A stretch of DNA of 64,000 nucleotides from positions 82,440 to 146,439 of the forward strand of contig JANQFH010000049.1 of NCBI GenBank assembly GCA_028277945.1. The letters run 5' to 3'. Source of the DNA: Oligoflexia bacterium (GTDB lineage: Bacteria > Bdellovibrionota_G > JANQFH01). A program made the position numbers and the translations under genes. Positions 33,232 through 42,174 of the stretch are shown here, piece after piece (position 1 is the first letter of the stretch; each line of letters begins with the position of its first letter). The notes beneath the pieces were generated by a model. It saw only the letters and a list, made by a program, of their open reading frames with translations, searched no databases and was not told where the DNA came from.

Positions 33232-34545
33232 ATGATGAAAAATTTTATCAAGGTTTGCAAGCGGCCTTACTTTTGGATTCCGGTTGCTCTGGTTCTCATG
33301 ATTGCGCTTGGGATCTTCCTGCACGGGTTGCGACAACAACAAGATCTACAACGTTTTGTCAATTGCATTGAGACGCGCAAGCTTACAGATTGTCAGCCAC
33401 CAGACCAACTACCGACAAACCGCATCGTAGAAAAGTCACTCACCGATGCCATTTACAAAAGAGCCGACAACATGCCAAACCAAGAGTCACTGCAGTTTTT
33501 ACGGCAGCTACACAGCCTTTATCCCGCATTACCAGGCTTGGAGCAGAAACGCGTCGAATTCGAAGTAGTACAGCTCAGAAAGCTCTTTGCAGAGCATCAA
33601 CCTGCTGCATTCACAGAGGGAGGGCGGCTCTTGGCGCAGTTTCCAAATAACCCCACGCTTCATTATGAGCTTGGCCTGTTGCAACTACAACGATCGCCGC
33701 CAGCGTTGGTAGCTGCCACGAGCCACTTTGCTAATGCCATTGGATTCGATCAGGGCTTTCGTGACAAGGCGGTAATTTTGGAGACCATACCCCTGGCTTT
33801 GGCAGTGCTTAACCGCTCACAACTACAAAAGAACTTTAGCTTCATCGACGCCGACTACATTGAGAAGCTTGAGCTTTTTCTGCGGCAGCAGCTCTCAGAC
33901 CATAACAACCCAAGAGTCCGCAGCAACGCCTTTACGCTGCTTGAGTTAGCAGGACGAGTCGACGACGAAGAGACCTTTCAGCATCACTGGCTCAACCTGC
34001 TGAGCGGGACAACAAAGATGCCGCAGCTCTATCAAGAGGCGGTACTCTATTTCGAGAAGCTGGCAGAGAACTCAGGTGCAGCTGCAGAGCTTACACAACG
34101 GAAACTCGACTATAAATACTTTCCAGTCATCGACCAACTTCCTGATTACTACACCCGACAGACTTTGCGCCTGTTACTCAAACACTTTCCAAAACAGACA
34201 AAGGCCTTTCTCAAGAAAAACCTGAGGAATCGTCAACAACATTGGCGTCGCAGTAACAGCTTCTATGCATTACAAGAGAGCAACCTTCTTGGTAACAACG
34301 AGGTCTACCGTTACCACAACATCAACCTTTCTCGACCTAGCTACCCAAACTTTACTGGATGGCTTGCTGATTCCATTGATTACTTTAGCCGTCGCGGTCG
34401 TAGTGGCAAACAGAAGTTACGCCAGCTGGCCGCACGGGTTGCCCGTCTACGTAGTCAGAGCAAGCGAGCAGGCAAGAAGGAAGCGGCAAAAGTCTATGCG
34501 GAGATCGAGAGCTATACGCGCAAAAAGATCGGCCGGCGAAACTAA
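33232..34545 (+). CDS. Membrane-anchored protein of unknown function, TPR-like
   Basis: This 437-residue protein has a single N-terminal membrane helix (FWIPVALVLMIALGIFLHGL) and a large soluble part on the periplasmic side. Helical repeats such as LFAEHQPAAFTEGGRLLAQFPNNPTLHYELGLLQLQ look like tetratricopeptide units. The C terminus is very basic and ends in a coiled-coil-like stretch (ARVARLRSQSKRAGKKEA). It follows hemB by 12 bases on the same strand, so the two may be co-transcribed. Function unknown. Confidence 0.72.
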   Translation: MMKNFIKVCKRPYFWIPVALVLMIALGIFLHGLRQQQDLQRFVNCIETRKLTDCQPPDQLPTNRIVEKSLTDAIYKRADNMPNQESLQFLRQLHSLYPALPGLEQKRVEFEVVQLRKLFAEHQPAAFTEGGRLLAQFPNNPTLHYELGLLQLQRSPPALVAATSHFANAIGFDQGFRDKAVILETIPLALAVLNRSQLQKNFSFIDADYIEKLELFLRQQLSDHNNPRVRSNAFTLLELAGRVDDEETFQHHWLNLLSGTTKMPQLYQEAVLYFEKLAENSGAAAELTQRKLDYKYFPVIDQLPDYYTRQTLRLLLKHFPKQTKAFLKKNLRNRQQHWRRSNSFYALQESNLLGNNEVYRYHNINLSRPSYPNFTGWLADSIDYFSRRGRSGKQKLRQLAARVARLRSQSKRAGKKEAAKVYAEIESYTRKKIGRRN

Positions 34546-34624
34546 CAGAGCGACGTTGCTTTTTCCGACACATCGTCTATGATGCTCGCTGTGCTCTCTT
34601 CCGATTTAAGCGTTTGAAATTATT

Positions 34625-36307
34625 ATGAAAAAGTTGATCCAGTTTGCCCTATTTTTCGCCGTTATTATTCTATGTGCCATCCCACTTGGGGCGGAACGTG
34701 CCATTCCCCTGTTACCACCCGTCATTGCCATTGGTTTCGCTTTTTTAACCAGGAATGTCATTCTTTCGCTCTTCTGTGGCATCTATATAGGAGCACTCGC
34801 TTTAGTAGACTTCTACAGTATAGGTACGTTCGTTAAAGGACTTTTCACAGCAGTCGTTAAAATCAGCGATGTATACCTATTAAAAGCGCTAATGGATCGT
34901 GACCACGCAGCCAATGTTCTTTTCCTTTTAGGAATTGGTGGCATGATTGGCGTGGCAACACGTTCCGGTGGAATTGAGGGGATAGTCCTTAAGCTTTCAC
35001 GACTCTCGAAGAACGCTGTTTGGACCCAGTTCGTCACTTGGCTCTTGGGGCTGGTGATCTTTGTCGACGACTACGCCAATACCCTTATCGTCGGCAATAC
35101 CATGCGACCACTAGCCGACAAGCATCGTGTCTCCAGAGAGAAACTCTCCTTTATCGTCGACGCGACGGCTGCTCCCGTAGTATCGCTTTTTGTCGTTTCT
35201 ACTTGGATTGGCTATGAAGTGAATCTCATCCAGGATTCGTTGCAGGCTGCCGGCTTGGATCAAAGTGCCTACTTGCTCTTTCTCGATTCATTGCCCTATC
35301 GATTTTATGCTATTTTGTTGCTTGCGTTTATTGTTCTCTCGATCTTTATGAGACGAGACTTCGGTCCCATGCTAACTGCTGAGCAGCGTGCTCGCAAAAC
35401 CGGCAAGACCCTGCGTCCAGGTTCAACACCACTCTCTAGCCGTGAGCTGACCGAGATGCAGGTGGATAAAGGCACACCTAAAAGGTGGTACAACGCTGCT
35501 ATCCCCATTCTCGTTTTGGTGGGTACCGTCTTCGTCGGTCTCTACCTGGATGGCATGCACAGCCTAGCAAAAACCCTGGGTAACGACGCCGCAGAGCAGG
35601 CTGGGCTTCGTCAGATTATCGGCGCAGCTGATTCATTTCGAGTGCTTTTGTGTGCGGCACTGTTTTCATCTATTACTGGCATTGCTCTAGTTGTATTCCA
35701 AAAAATCTGTACACTACAAGCAGCTCTGGATGCCTGGATTGATGGAGTTAAATCGTTTGTTATTGCTATTGTCATCCTTGTTCTGGCTTGGGCCCTTGCT
35801 AGTGTCATCGCCGATCTAAAAACAGCTGAGGTCCTCACAAACCTCACCATCGGCATTCTAAAACCCGCGCTATTTCCGCTTATCGTCTTTCTGCTCTCCT
35901 GGATTGTTGCTTTTGCTACTGGGACTTCGTGGGGAACCATGGCCATCCTCTTTCCACTGGTCATCCCACTTCTCACTAAACTTGCGGAAGCGTCTGCACT
36001 GCCCGCAGCTGAAATGAGCTACCTGCTTTCAGGAACCGTAGGTGCCATCCTCACCGGGGCGATCTTTGGCGATCACATCTCACCCATCTCCGATACGACA
36101 GTTATGAGCTCGATGTTTTCCGCAGTCGACCACATGGACCACGTGCGCACGCAAATGCCTTATGCGCTCTTTGTTGGCGGTGTGGCCGCCCTGCTTGGCT
36201 ACCTGCCTGCAGGGTTTGGCTGGAATCCCTTTTTGTTACTGTTTATCTCTTTTCCTGTGATCTGGTGGGTACTGTTTGTCTTTGGCAAGGATCCTGAGGC
36301 CAGCTAA
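34625..36307 (+). CDS. Na+/H+ antiporter, NhaC family
   Basis: This 560-residue inner-membrane protein has many hydrophobic segments. Recognisable conserved parts are RSGGIEGIVL, FVDDYANTLIVGNTMRPL (with paired aspartates likely to bind cation) and GAIFGDHISPISDTTVMSS near the C terminus, which is characteristic of NhaC-type antiporters. It would exchange Na+ for H+ or a related organic ion. The first helix looks signal-like (ALFFAVIILCAIPLG). Gene is 79 bases downstream of the TPR-like protein and convergent with the suf operon. Confidence 0.9.
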   Translation: MKKLIQFALFFAVIILCAIPLGAERAIPLLPPVIAIGFAFLTRNVILSLFCGIYIGALALVDFYSIGTFVKGLFTAVVKISDVYLLKALMDRDHAANVLFLLGIGGMIGVATRSGGIEGIVLKLSRLSKNAVWTQFVTWLLGLVIFVDDYANTLIVGNTMRPLADKHRVSREKLSFIVDATAAPVVSLFVVSTWIGYEVNLIQDSLQAAGLDQSAYLLFLDSLPYRFYAILLLAFIVLSIFMRRDFGPMLTAEQRARKTGKTLRPGSTPLSSRELTEMQVDKGTPKRWYNAAIPILVLVGTVFVGLYLDGMHSLAKTLGNDAAEQAGLRQIIGAADSFRVLLCAALFSSITGIALVVFQKICTLQAALDAWIDGVKSFVIAIVILVLAWALASVIADLKTAEVLTNLTIGILKPALFPLIVFLLSWIVAFATGTSWGTMAILFPLVIPLLTKLAEASALPAAEMSYLLSGTVGAILTGAIFGDHISPISDTTVMSSMFSAVDHMDHVRTQMPYALFVGGVAALLGYLPAGFGWNPFLLLFISFPVIWWVLFVFGKDPEAS

Positions 36308-36313
36308 CAGACA

Positions 36314-36640
36314 CTACATGAGGTTGAGTTCGAGCTTGGCGGCCTCGGTCATCATCTCTTTGTTCCACGGCGGATCCCACACCACTTCCACCTGCGCTTG
36401 ATTGACTTCCGCAAGCTCTTGGATACGCATCTGCACTTCCGGAGGCAGGGTCTCAGCTACAGGACAGGCAGGTGAGGTTAAAGTCATCTTAACTTGAACA
36501 TTGGCATCGGCGTCAATGTCGATATCGTAGATCAAACCGAGATCGTAGATGTTGACCGGGATTTCTGGGTCGTAACAGGCTTTCAAAGCTTCGATGATCT
36601 TCGTTTTAATCTCTTCTGCGGATATAGGCTTATCACTCAT
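36314..36640 (-). CDS. sufT: SufT/MIP18-like iron-sulfur assembly factor (DUF59)
   Basis: This 108-residue protein is the size of a single MIP18/DUF59 domain. It contains ALKACYDPEIPVNIYDLGLIYDI, with the hyper-reactive cysteine region, and LTSPACPVAETLP. Such proteins help insert iron-sulfur clusters into client proteins. It is last in the suf operon, eight bases after sufU, with AGGAAG before its ATG. The position after SufU is typical of operons that lack SufE. Confidence 0.9.
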   Translation of the reverse strand: MSDKPISAEEIKTKIIEALKACYDPEIPVNIYDLGLIYDIDIDADANVQVKMTLTSPACPVAETLPPEVQMRIQELAEVNQAQVEVVWDPPWNKEMMTEAAKLELNLM

Positions 36641-36648
36641 AACTCTTC

Positions 36649-37098
36649 CTACTCTGTGGTTGTCTCCTGCTTGCCCTCAAGTGCGGCACGCAGCGTGTGC
36701 CAGGCAAGCGAAGCGCACTTCACGCGGATGGGAAATTCACAGACTCCAGCAAAGGCGGCCAATTTGCCCAAGGCTTCAGCAATCTTAATTTGGCCAGGCT
36801 CGCTAGTTACCAGCTCATGAAACATTCCAAACAGCTGCACCGCTTCCGCAACGCTTTTACCCTTGAGGCTTTCGGTCATCAGGGATGCAGAAGCCATGGA
36901 GATGGCACAGCCGGTTCCGTCAAAGCTAACATCGGTGATGCGGCCATCGTCGACCTTCAAGAAAACGGTCATCTTATCACCACAGAGCGGGTTATGGCCG
37001 ACAGAGATCTGCTTAGCGTCTGGCATAACATGAAAGTTGCGTGGCCGCTTGCTGTGATCAATGATCACTTCTTGATAGAGTTCACGCAGGTCGCTCAT
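36649..37098 (-). CDS. sufU: SufU iron-sulfur scaffold/sulfur-transfer protein
   Basis: This 149-residue protein has the three cysteines and one aspartate that bind zinc in SufU: PLCGDK (Cys 39 and Asp 41), GTGCAIS (Cys 64) and VKCASLAW (Cys 127). SufU accepts sulfur from SufS and takes the place of SufE. The start overlaps the sufS stop by one base (TGATG). A glycine-rich insert distinguishes SufU from IscU; the longer loop after Cys 64 fits. Confidence 0.93.
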   Translation of the reverse strand: MSDLRELYQEVIIDHSKRPRNFHVMPDAKQISVGHNPLCGDKMTVFLKVDDGRITDVSFDGTGCAISMASASLMTESLKGKSVAEAVQLFGMFHELVTSEPGQIKIAEALGKLAAFAGVCEFPIRVKCASLAWHTLRAALEGKQETTTE

Positions 37099-38369
37099 CA
37101 GGCAAAGACCTCTTGCACCTTGTGGATGGTTGCCACCAGACGATCAATATCCTCGAAACTGTTATAAAAGGCAAACGAAGCACGAGCGGTTGCTGGCACA
37201 CCAAAGTGTTGCATGGTGGGTTGGGCGCAGTGGTGGCCCGCACGGATGGCTATGGCCTCTTGATCCACGATCGTACCAATGTCATGTGGGTGCACGCCCT
37301 CAAGAACAAACGAGATAACGCTTGCCTTTGCTGCGGCCGTACCGATGATGCGTAATCCGTCGATGGCGGCAAGAGCGCGCGTACCATACTCTAACAGTCG
37401 CTGCTCGTGAGCAGCAATGGCATCATAGCCAATGGCGCCGAGGTAATCGATAGCAGCCCCAAGGCCGATGGCACCGGCAACGTTCGGAGTGCCTGCCTCA
37501 AACTTATAGGGCAGACGGTTATAGGTGGTCTTGTCAAAAGTGACCGAGCTGATCATATCACCACCCCCCTGATAGGGCTGCATGGTCTCCAACAGCGCGC
37601 CTTTGCCGTAGAGCGCGCCAATACCGGTGGGGCCAAAGGCCTTGTGCGACGAAAACACATAAAAGTCACAGTCCAGATCCAAAACATCAACCGCCATGTG
37701 CGGTACTGCCTGCGCACCGTCGATCAACACCACGGCACCCTGCTTGTGCGCCATGGCAGTGAGTTCAGCAACCGGATTGATAGTACCCAGGGCATTGGAA
37801 ATATGGGCTAGAGCAACCATGCGTGTCTTAGGGTTTAAAAGTCGGGCATACTCCTCAACCAGCAACTCACCCTTCTCATTCATCGGCGCAACCTTGAGTT
37901 TGGCACCACGCTTTTCGCAGACCATCTGCCACGGCACAATGTTTGAATGGTGTTCCATCTCGGTGATCAACACCTCATCTCCCGCCTGCAGATGCTGCAA
38001 CCCATAACTGTTTGCTACCAAGTTGATGCCCTCGGTTGCCCCCCGTACAAAGACAATCTCATGGGCATCTTTGGCACCTAAGAGGCGTTGCACCTTGCTG
38101 CGTGCCTGCTCATACTGTTTGGTAGCGCGGATACTCAACTGATGCACACCGCGATGGACATTCGCCTTATGACACTCGTAAAAGTTTTTAATAGCTTCGA
38201 TCACAGAACGGGGGGTCTGTGTTGTCGCGGCATTATCCAAGTAGACCAGAGGCTTACCCTGAAGAGACTGCTGGAGCGCAGGAAAGTCATCCCGGGTTTG
38301 TAACAGATCCTTCACGCTGTCGTCTCCTTTCGGCAGGTTCTGTAATTCCATATCCCCAGACCGAATCAT
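37098..38369 (-). CDS. sufS: Cysteine desulfurase SufS
   Basis: This 423-residue PLP enzyme removes sulfur from cysteine for cluster assembly. The PLP lysine is in SSHKAFGPTGIGALYG (Lys 243), the histidine anchoring PLP in TEMEHHSN, and the active-site cysteine in RAGHHCAQPTM (Cys 381), giving a group II desulfurase. The start at 38369 overlaps the sufD stop by four bases. A methionine at residue 7 is an alternative. SufU is its partner in this operon. Confidence 0.96.
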   Translation of the reverse strand: MIRSGDMELQNLPKGDDSVKDLLQTRDDFPALQQSLQGKPLVYLDNAATTQTPRSVIEAIKNFYECHKANVHRGVHQLSIRATKQYEQARSKVQRLLGAKDAHEIVFVRGATEGINLVANSYGLQHLQAGDEVLITEMEHHSNIVPWQMVCEKRGAKLKVAPMNEKGELLVEEYARLLNPKTRMVALAHISNALGTINPVAELTAMAHKQGAVVLIDGAQAVPHMAVDVLDLDCDFYVFSSHKAFGPTGIGALYGKGALLETMQPYQGGGDMISSVTFDKTTYNRLPYKFEAGTPNVAGAIGLGAAIDYLGAIGYDAIAAHEQRLLEYGTRALAAIDGLRIIGTAAAKASVISFVLEGVHPHDIGTIVDQEAIAIRAGHHCAQPTMQHFGVPATARASFAFYNSFEDIDRLVATIHKVQEVFA

Positions 38370-39718
38370 CTCACCTCTCCCTCAGAGCGATGTTCACCGG
38401 GCAGGTAGCCCCAAATACGCTCGGCCAACTTCTGTTGCAGCGGTGGAAAGGGCATGCGATCAACAACTTCGTTGGCAAAGGCGTAGGTCAACAGCGATCG
38501 TGCTGATGCCAGGTCCATCCCCCGTGAACGCAGGTAAAACAGGGCATTGGCGTCCAGCTGGCCCACGGTCGCCCCATGGGTACACTTCACATCGTCAGCA
38601 AAGATCTCTAGCTGCGGCTTGGTATCTATGATCGCATCTTTAGAGAGCAACAGGCAGCTGTTGGACTGTTTGGCGTTGGTCTTCTGGGCTTCAGGACGGA
38701 CAACGATCTTGCCATTAAAAACACCTCTCGACTCTCCAGCTAGGATACCTTTGTAGAGTTCATGGCTGTTGCAGTGAGGCTGACGATGATCAATACAGGT
38801 GTAGCTGTCGACGAGCTGAGCGCTGTTACCAAAGTAGAGGCCGTTCAGTGTTGTCTCGCAGCCCTCGCCATTTAACACGGCAAAGATCTCATTGCGGCTC
38901 AATTTGCCGCCCACGGCCAACACTTGCGAATGGAAATGACTGGCTCGAGCTTGGTGGACTTGCGTGGTTGCCATGTGAAAGGCTTTGCTCTGTTCGAGTT
39001 GCAGCTTGGTGTGCTCCACGACGGCACTATCTTCAAGGCAGACCTCGGTCACGGCGTTGGTAAAATAGCTAACGCCATCCAAGCCGGCATAGCTTTCAAT
39101 CAGCCGCAGTTGGCTTGATGGTTCAGCGACGATAAGATTGCGTGGATAGGTAACCAGGTGTTCATCGGCAGCTGTGGTGAGAAAGAGCAGGTGGATGGGC
39201 TTTTCCACCACAACGTTTTTAGGCACAAAGATAAAAGCGCCATCCTGCATAAGCGCTGTGTTCAGAGCCACAAAGCCATGCACGGCAGCTCCCCAGTGAC
39301 GCCCCAGGTGGGCTTGGACTAAAGCTGGCCGCTCATGCGCTGCTGTCTGTAGTGTGCTCACGACAACGCCGTTGGGAAGCTCATCAATGCGAGACAGGCT
39401 CTTAGTAAAGGTGCCGTTGATAAAGACGAGTTGGTAGGCGTCGATATCACCAAGAGAGTATGGCTGTAGTGCTGTGGCGTTGGGAAGCGATTCCGGCAGG
39501 GCCGCGCGTTTGAAGTTGGTGTCGCGTATAGGTGCGATGTTGGTAAAGCGCCACTCTTCCTGTTTGAGTGTCGGCAGACCCACGGTTGCATAGTGTTGCA
39601 TCGCCTGCTGGCGAATGTTGCTTAGCCAATCTACTTCATGGGCTTTAAGATCTGCCTGCAGCTGCGAAAACTCATGTAAGTAGCGATCTTCCTGCTTGTG
39701 CAGCATGGCCAAGGACAT
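38366..39718 (-). CDS. sufD: SufD, SufBCD scaffold subunit
   Basis: This 450-residue protein is a SufD, with the beta-helix core (VEHTKLQLEQ, LLSKDAIIDTKPQLEIFADDVKCTHGATVGQLD) and the C-terminal family signature YLRSRGMDLASARSLL. It pairs with SufB and the ATPase SufC to build iron-sulfur clusters, using FADH2 via SufB in some bacteria. The N-terminal helical part (KQEEWRFTNIAP) is typical. It abuts sufC by one base. Confidence 0.95.
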   Translation of the reverse strand: MSLAMLHKQEDRYLHEFSQLQADLKAHEVDWLSNIRQQAMQHYATVGLPTLKQEEWRFTNIAPIRDTNFKRAALPESLPNATALQPYSLGDIDAYQLVFINGTFTKSLSRIDELPNGVVVSTLQTAAHERPALVQAHLGRHWGAAVHGFVALNTALMQDGAFIFVPKNVVVEKPIHLLFLTTAADEHLVTYPRNLIVAEPSSQLRLIESYAGLDGVSYFTNAVTEVCLEDSAVVEHTKLQLEQSKAFHMATTQVHQARASHFHSQVLAVGGKLSRNEIFAVLNGEGCETTLNGLYFGNSAQLVDSYTCIDHRQPHCNSHELYKGILAGESRGVFNGKIVVRPEAQKTNAKQSNSCLLLSKDAIIDTKPQLEIFADDVKCTHGATVGQLDANALFYLRSRGMDLASARSLLTYAFANEVVDRMPFPPLQQKLAERIWGYLPGEHRSEGEVR

Positions 39719-40465
39719 TCAGCACCTCGCGCTGATGGCTGCATAGCCTTTCTCTTCTAATTCAAGAGCTAGGTCTTTATCACCTGATTTGACAATGCGA
39801 CCATCGGCAAGCACATGCACAAAGTCCGGCACAATGTAGTTCAACAACCGCTGGTAGTGGGTTACAACGATAATGGCTTGGTCATCAGCCCGCAGTTGGT
39901 TAACACCATCGGCAACGATCTTCAGCGCATCGATATCTAGACCTGAGTCGGTCTCATCCAGAATCGCTAAGGTTGGCTCCAAGACCGCCATCTGAAAAAT
40001 CTCATTGCGCTTTTTCTCACCACCGGAAAATCCTTCGTTGATGGCACGGTTGAGCAGCGCCTCATCAATCTGCAACAGCTTCATCTTCTCTTTAATCAGT
40101 TGCAGAAAATCAACCGCGTCGACTTCTTCTTCACCCCGATGTTTGCGGCGTGCGTTGAGAGCGGCTTTGAGAAAGTAGGTGTTGCTCACCCCAGGTATCT
40201 CCACTGGATACTGGAATGCCATAAAGATACCCTCGCAGGCGCGTTCCTCTGGCGCCATTGCCAGTAGATCGTGGCCTTTATAAAGGATGCTCCCTTTGGT
40301 TACCTCGTATTCGTCCCGCCCTGCCAACACATTGGCAAGCGTGCTCTTGCCCGAACCATTCGGTCCCATGATGGCGTGCACTTCGCCGGCCTTCACCTTT
40401 AGATCGATACCACGTAAAATCTCTTTGCCACCGACGGTGGCGTACACTCCTTGCATCTCTAACAT
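39719..40465 (-). CDS. sufC: SufC ATPase of the SufBCD complex
   Basis: This 248-residue ABC ATPase has Walker A GPNGSGKST (about 34-42), the signature FSGGEKKRNEIFQ and Walker B LAILDETDSGLDID. It is a soluble member of the ABC family that drives SufB-SufD rearrangement. The order B-C-D-S-U matches most suf operons. Residues after Walker B (ALKIVADGVN) are diagnostic of SufC. Confidence 0.97.
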   Translation of the reverse strand: MLEMQGVYATVGGKEILRGIDLKVKAGEVHAIMGPNGSGKSTLANVLAGRDEYEVTKGSILYKGHDLLAMAPEERACEGIFMAFQYPVEIPGVSNTYFLKAALNARRKHRGEEEVDAVDFLQLIKEKMKLLQIDEALLNRAINEGFSGGEKKRNEIFQMAVLEPTLAILDETDSGLDIDALKIVADGVNQLRADDQAIIVVTHYQRLLNYIVPDFVHVLADGRIVKSGDKDLALELEEKGYAAISARC

Positions 40466-40492
40466 GCCTGCATTTCTCCGTCTCTTGTTTGG

Positions 40493-41938
40493 CTAACCAA
40501 CGCTACCCTCTAGGCTAACCTCAAGCAGCTTCTGTGCCTCTACAGCAAACTCCATGGGCAACTCACGAAAAACCTCTTTGCAGAAACCATTAACGATCAT
40601 ATTGACCGCGTCCTCAGTACTCAGACCACGCTGACGACAGTAAAAGAGCTGGTCCTCGCCAATCTTCGAGGTGGAGGCTTCATGCTCCAGTTGCGATGAG
40701 CTGTTCTTAACTTCTATGTAAGGAAAGGTATGCGCCCCACACTTATCCCCTATGAGCAGCGAGTCGCACTGCGAGTAATTACGGCTGTTGCTCGCTCCAG
40801 GCTGCATGCGCACCAGTCCGCGATAGGAGTTCTGGCCATGGCCGGCAGAGATGCCCTTGGAAACAATCGTACTCTTGGTGTTCTTGCCAAGGTGGAGCAT
40901 CTTCGTGCCGGTATCTGCCTGCTGGTAGTTGTTGGTCAAGGCAACCGAGTAGAACTCGCCCACCGAGTTGTCTCCTTGGAGAATGCAGCTGGGATACTTC
41001 CAAGTAATGGCGGAGCCGGTCTCCACCTGCGTCCAGGAGATCTTCGAGTTAACGCCCTTACATTTGCCACGCTTAGTGACAAAGTTGTAAATGCCGCCCT
41101 TGCCATTTTTGTCGCCTGGATACCAGTTTTGCACGGTCGAGTATTTGATAGTGGCATTATTCAGCGCGACCAACTCGACCACGGCTGCATGCAGCTGATT
41201 CTCATCCCGCATGGGTGCGGTGCAGCCTTCAAGATAGCTGACATAGCTACCCTCCTCGGCAATGATCAAAGTACGTTCAAACTGGCCGGTGTTGGCCTCG
41301 TTGATACGAAAGTAAGTGGAGAGCTCCATGGGACAACGCACTCCCTTAGGGATGTAGACAAACGAGCCATCGGTAAAGACCGCGGAGTTGAGGGTGGCGA
41401 AAAAGTTATCGGTGTAAGGTACAACCGTACCAAGGTATTTCTTTACCAACTCGGGATGGTTCTGCACCGCCTCAGAAAAGGAGCAGAAGATAATGCCAAG
41501 CTCATGCAGCTTGTCCTTAAAGGTGGTGGCCACAGAGACGCTATCAAAGACCGCATCAACCGCAACGCCAGCAAGACGTTTTTGCTCCTCTAGCGAGATG
41601 CCGAGCTTCTCAAAGGTTTGGCGCAGCTCTGGATCGACCTCATCTAAGCTCTTTAACTGCTTCTTTGGCTTGGGGGCTGAGTAGTAGCTGATGGCCTGGT
41701 AGTCGATGGGCGGATAGGTGACGTTCGGCCAGGTTGGCTCCTGCATCTGCAACCACTTATGAAAAGCCTTGAGCCGCCACTGCAGCATAAACTCGGGCTC
41801 TTGCTTCTTGGCCGAGATGAAGCGGATCTTCTCTTCATCAAGCCCAGGCGGCAGGGTGTCTGCGGCAATGTCGGTGACAAAGCCGTATTTGTATTCCTGC
41901 TCGGTGAACTTTTCGATAGTCTGCTGGCTGCGACTCAT
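40493..41938 (-). CDS. sufB: SufB iron-sulfur scaffold subunit
   Basis: This 481-residue protein is the first gene of the operon. It carries the SufB core with YKYGFVTDI near the start, [18 protein letters not shown], and [26 protein letters not shown]. The scaffold cysteine is in [25 protein letters not shown] sequence. It assembles a cluster on the SufBC2D complex. A 25-base IscR-like site begins 20 bases upstream of its start. Confidence 0.97.
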   Translation of the reverse strand: MSRSQQTIEKFTEQEYKYGFVTDIAADTLPPGLDEEKIRFISAKKQEPEFMLQWRLKAFHKWLQMQEPTWPNVTYPPIDYQAISYYSAPKPKKQLKSLDEVDPELRQTFEKLGISLEEQKRLAGVAVDAVFDSVSVATTFKDKLHELGIIFCSFSEAVQNHPELVKKYLGTVVPYTDNFFATLNSAVFTDGSFVYIPKGVRCPMELSTYFRINEANTGQFERTLIIAEEGSYVSYLEGCTAPMRDENQLHAAVVELVALNNATIKYSTVQNWYPGDKNGKGGIYNFVTKRGKCKGVNSKISWTQVETGSAITWKYPSCILQGDNSVGEFYSVALTNNYQQADTGTKMLHLGKNTKSTIVSKGISAGHGQNSYRGLVRMQPGASNSRNYSQCDSLLIGDKCGAHTFPYIEVKNSSSQLEHEASTSKIGEDQLFYCRQRGLSTEDAVNMIVNGFCKEVFRELPMEFAVEAQKLLEVSLEGSVG

Positions 41939-41957
41939 GCGGTTTTGTCCCTTCCTT

Positions 41958-41982
41958 ATATTGGACCTTCTTGGTCCTGTAT
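41958..41982 (-). promoter_or_regulatory. IscR/Rrf2-type operator before the suf operon
   Basis: The sequence has the layout ATA-n3-GAC-n7-GTC-n3-TAT with perfect spacing, which is the half-site pattern of IscR type 1 sites. Its core is the inverted repeat GGACC-TTCTT-GGTCC. It lies 20 bases upstream of the sufB ATG. On the minus strand, TTGCCC followed after 16 bases by TATATA (about 41990-42020) could be the promoter, so the site would overlap the transcription start. No iscR gene is in this window. Confidence 0.6.
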
Positions 41983-42108
41983 CTGTCCAAAAAGGTATAT
42001 AACATGCTCAAATAACAGGGCAAGTAAAAAGGTCGCCTTGAATGAGCTGGATCTATTCGGATTATACCATAGTTGGATCGGTCTTGCGGCCGGACTGAAA
42101 TCAGATAC

Positions 42109-42152
42109 AAAAAAGCCTACTTAGGTCAAGCGGAGCGAACCCAAGTAGGCTT
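42109..42152 (-). terminator. Rho-independent terminator for the VWA lipoprotein gene
   Basis: A 14-bp stem with one mismatch (AAGCCTACTTGGGT paired with ACCTAAGTAGGCTT on the minus strand) followed on the minus strand by a run of six T. It begins 23 bases after the stop of the gene at 42175 and also insulates the suf promoter. Confidence 0.85.
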
Positions 42153-42174
42153 CTACCACGTTCAGTAAAACTAA

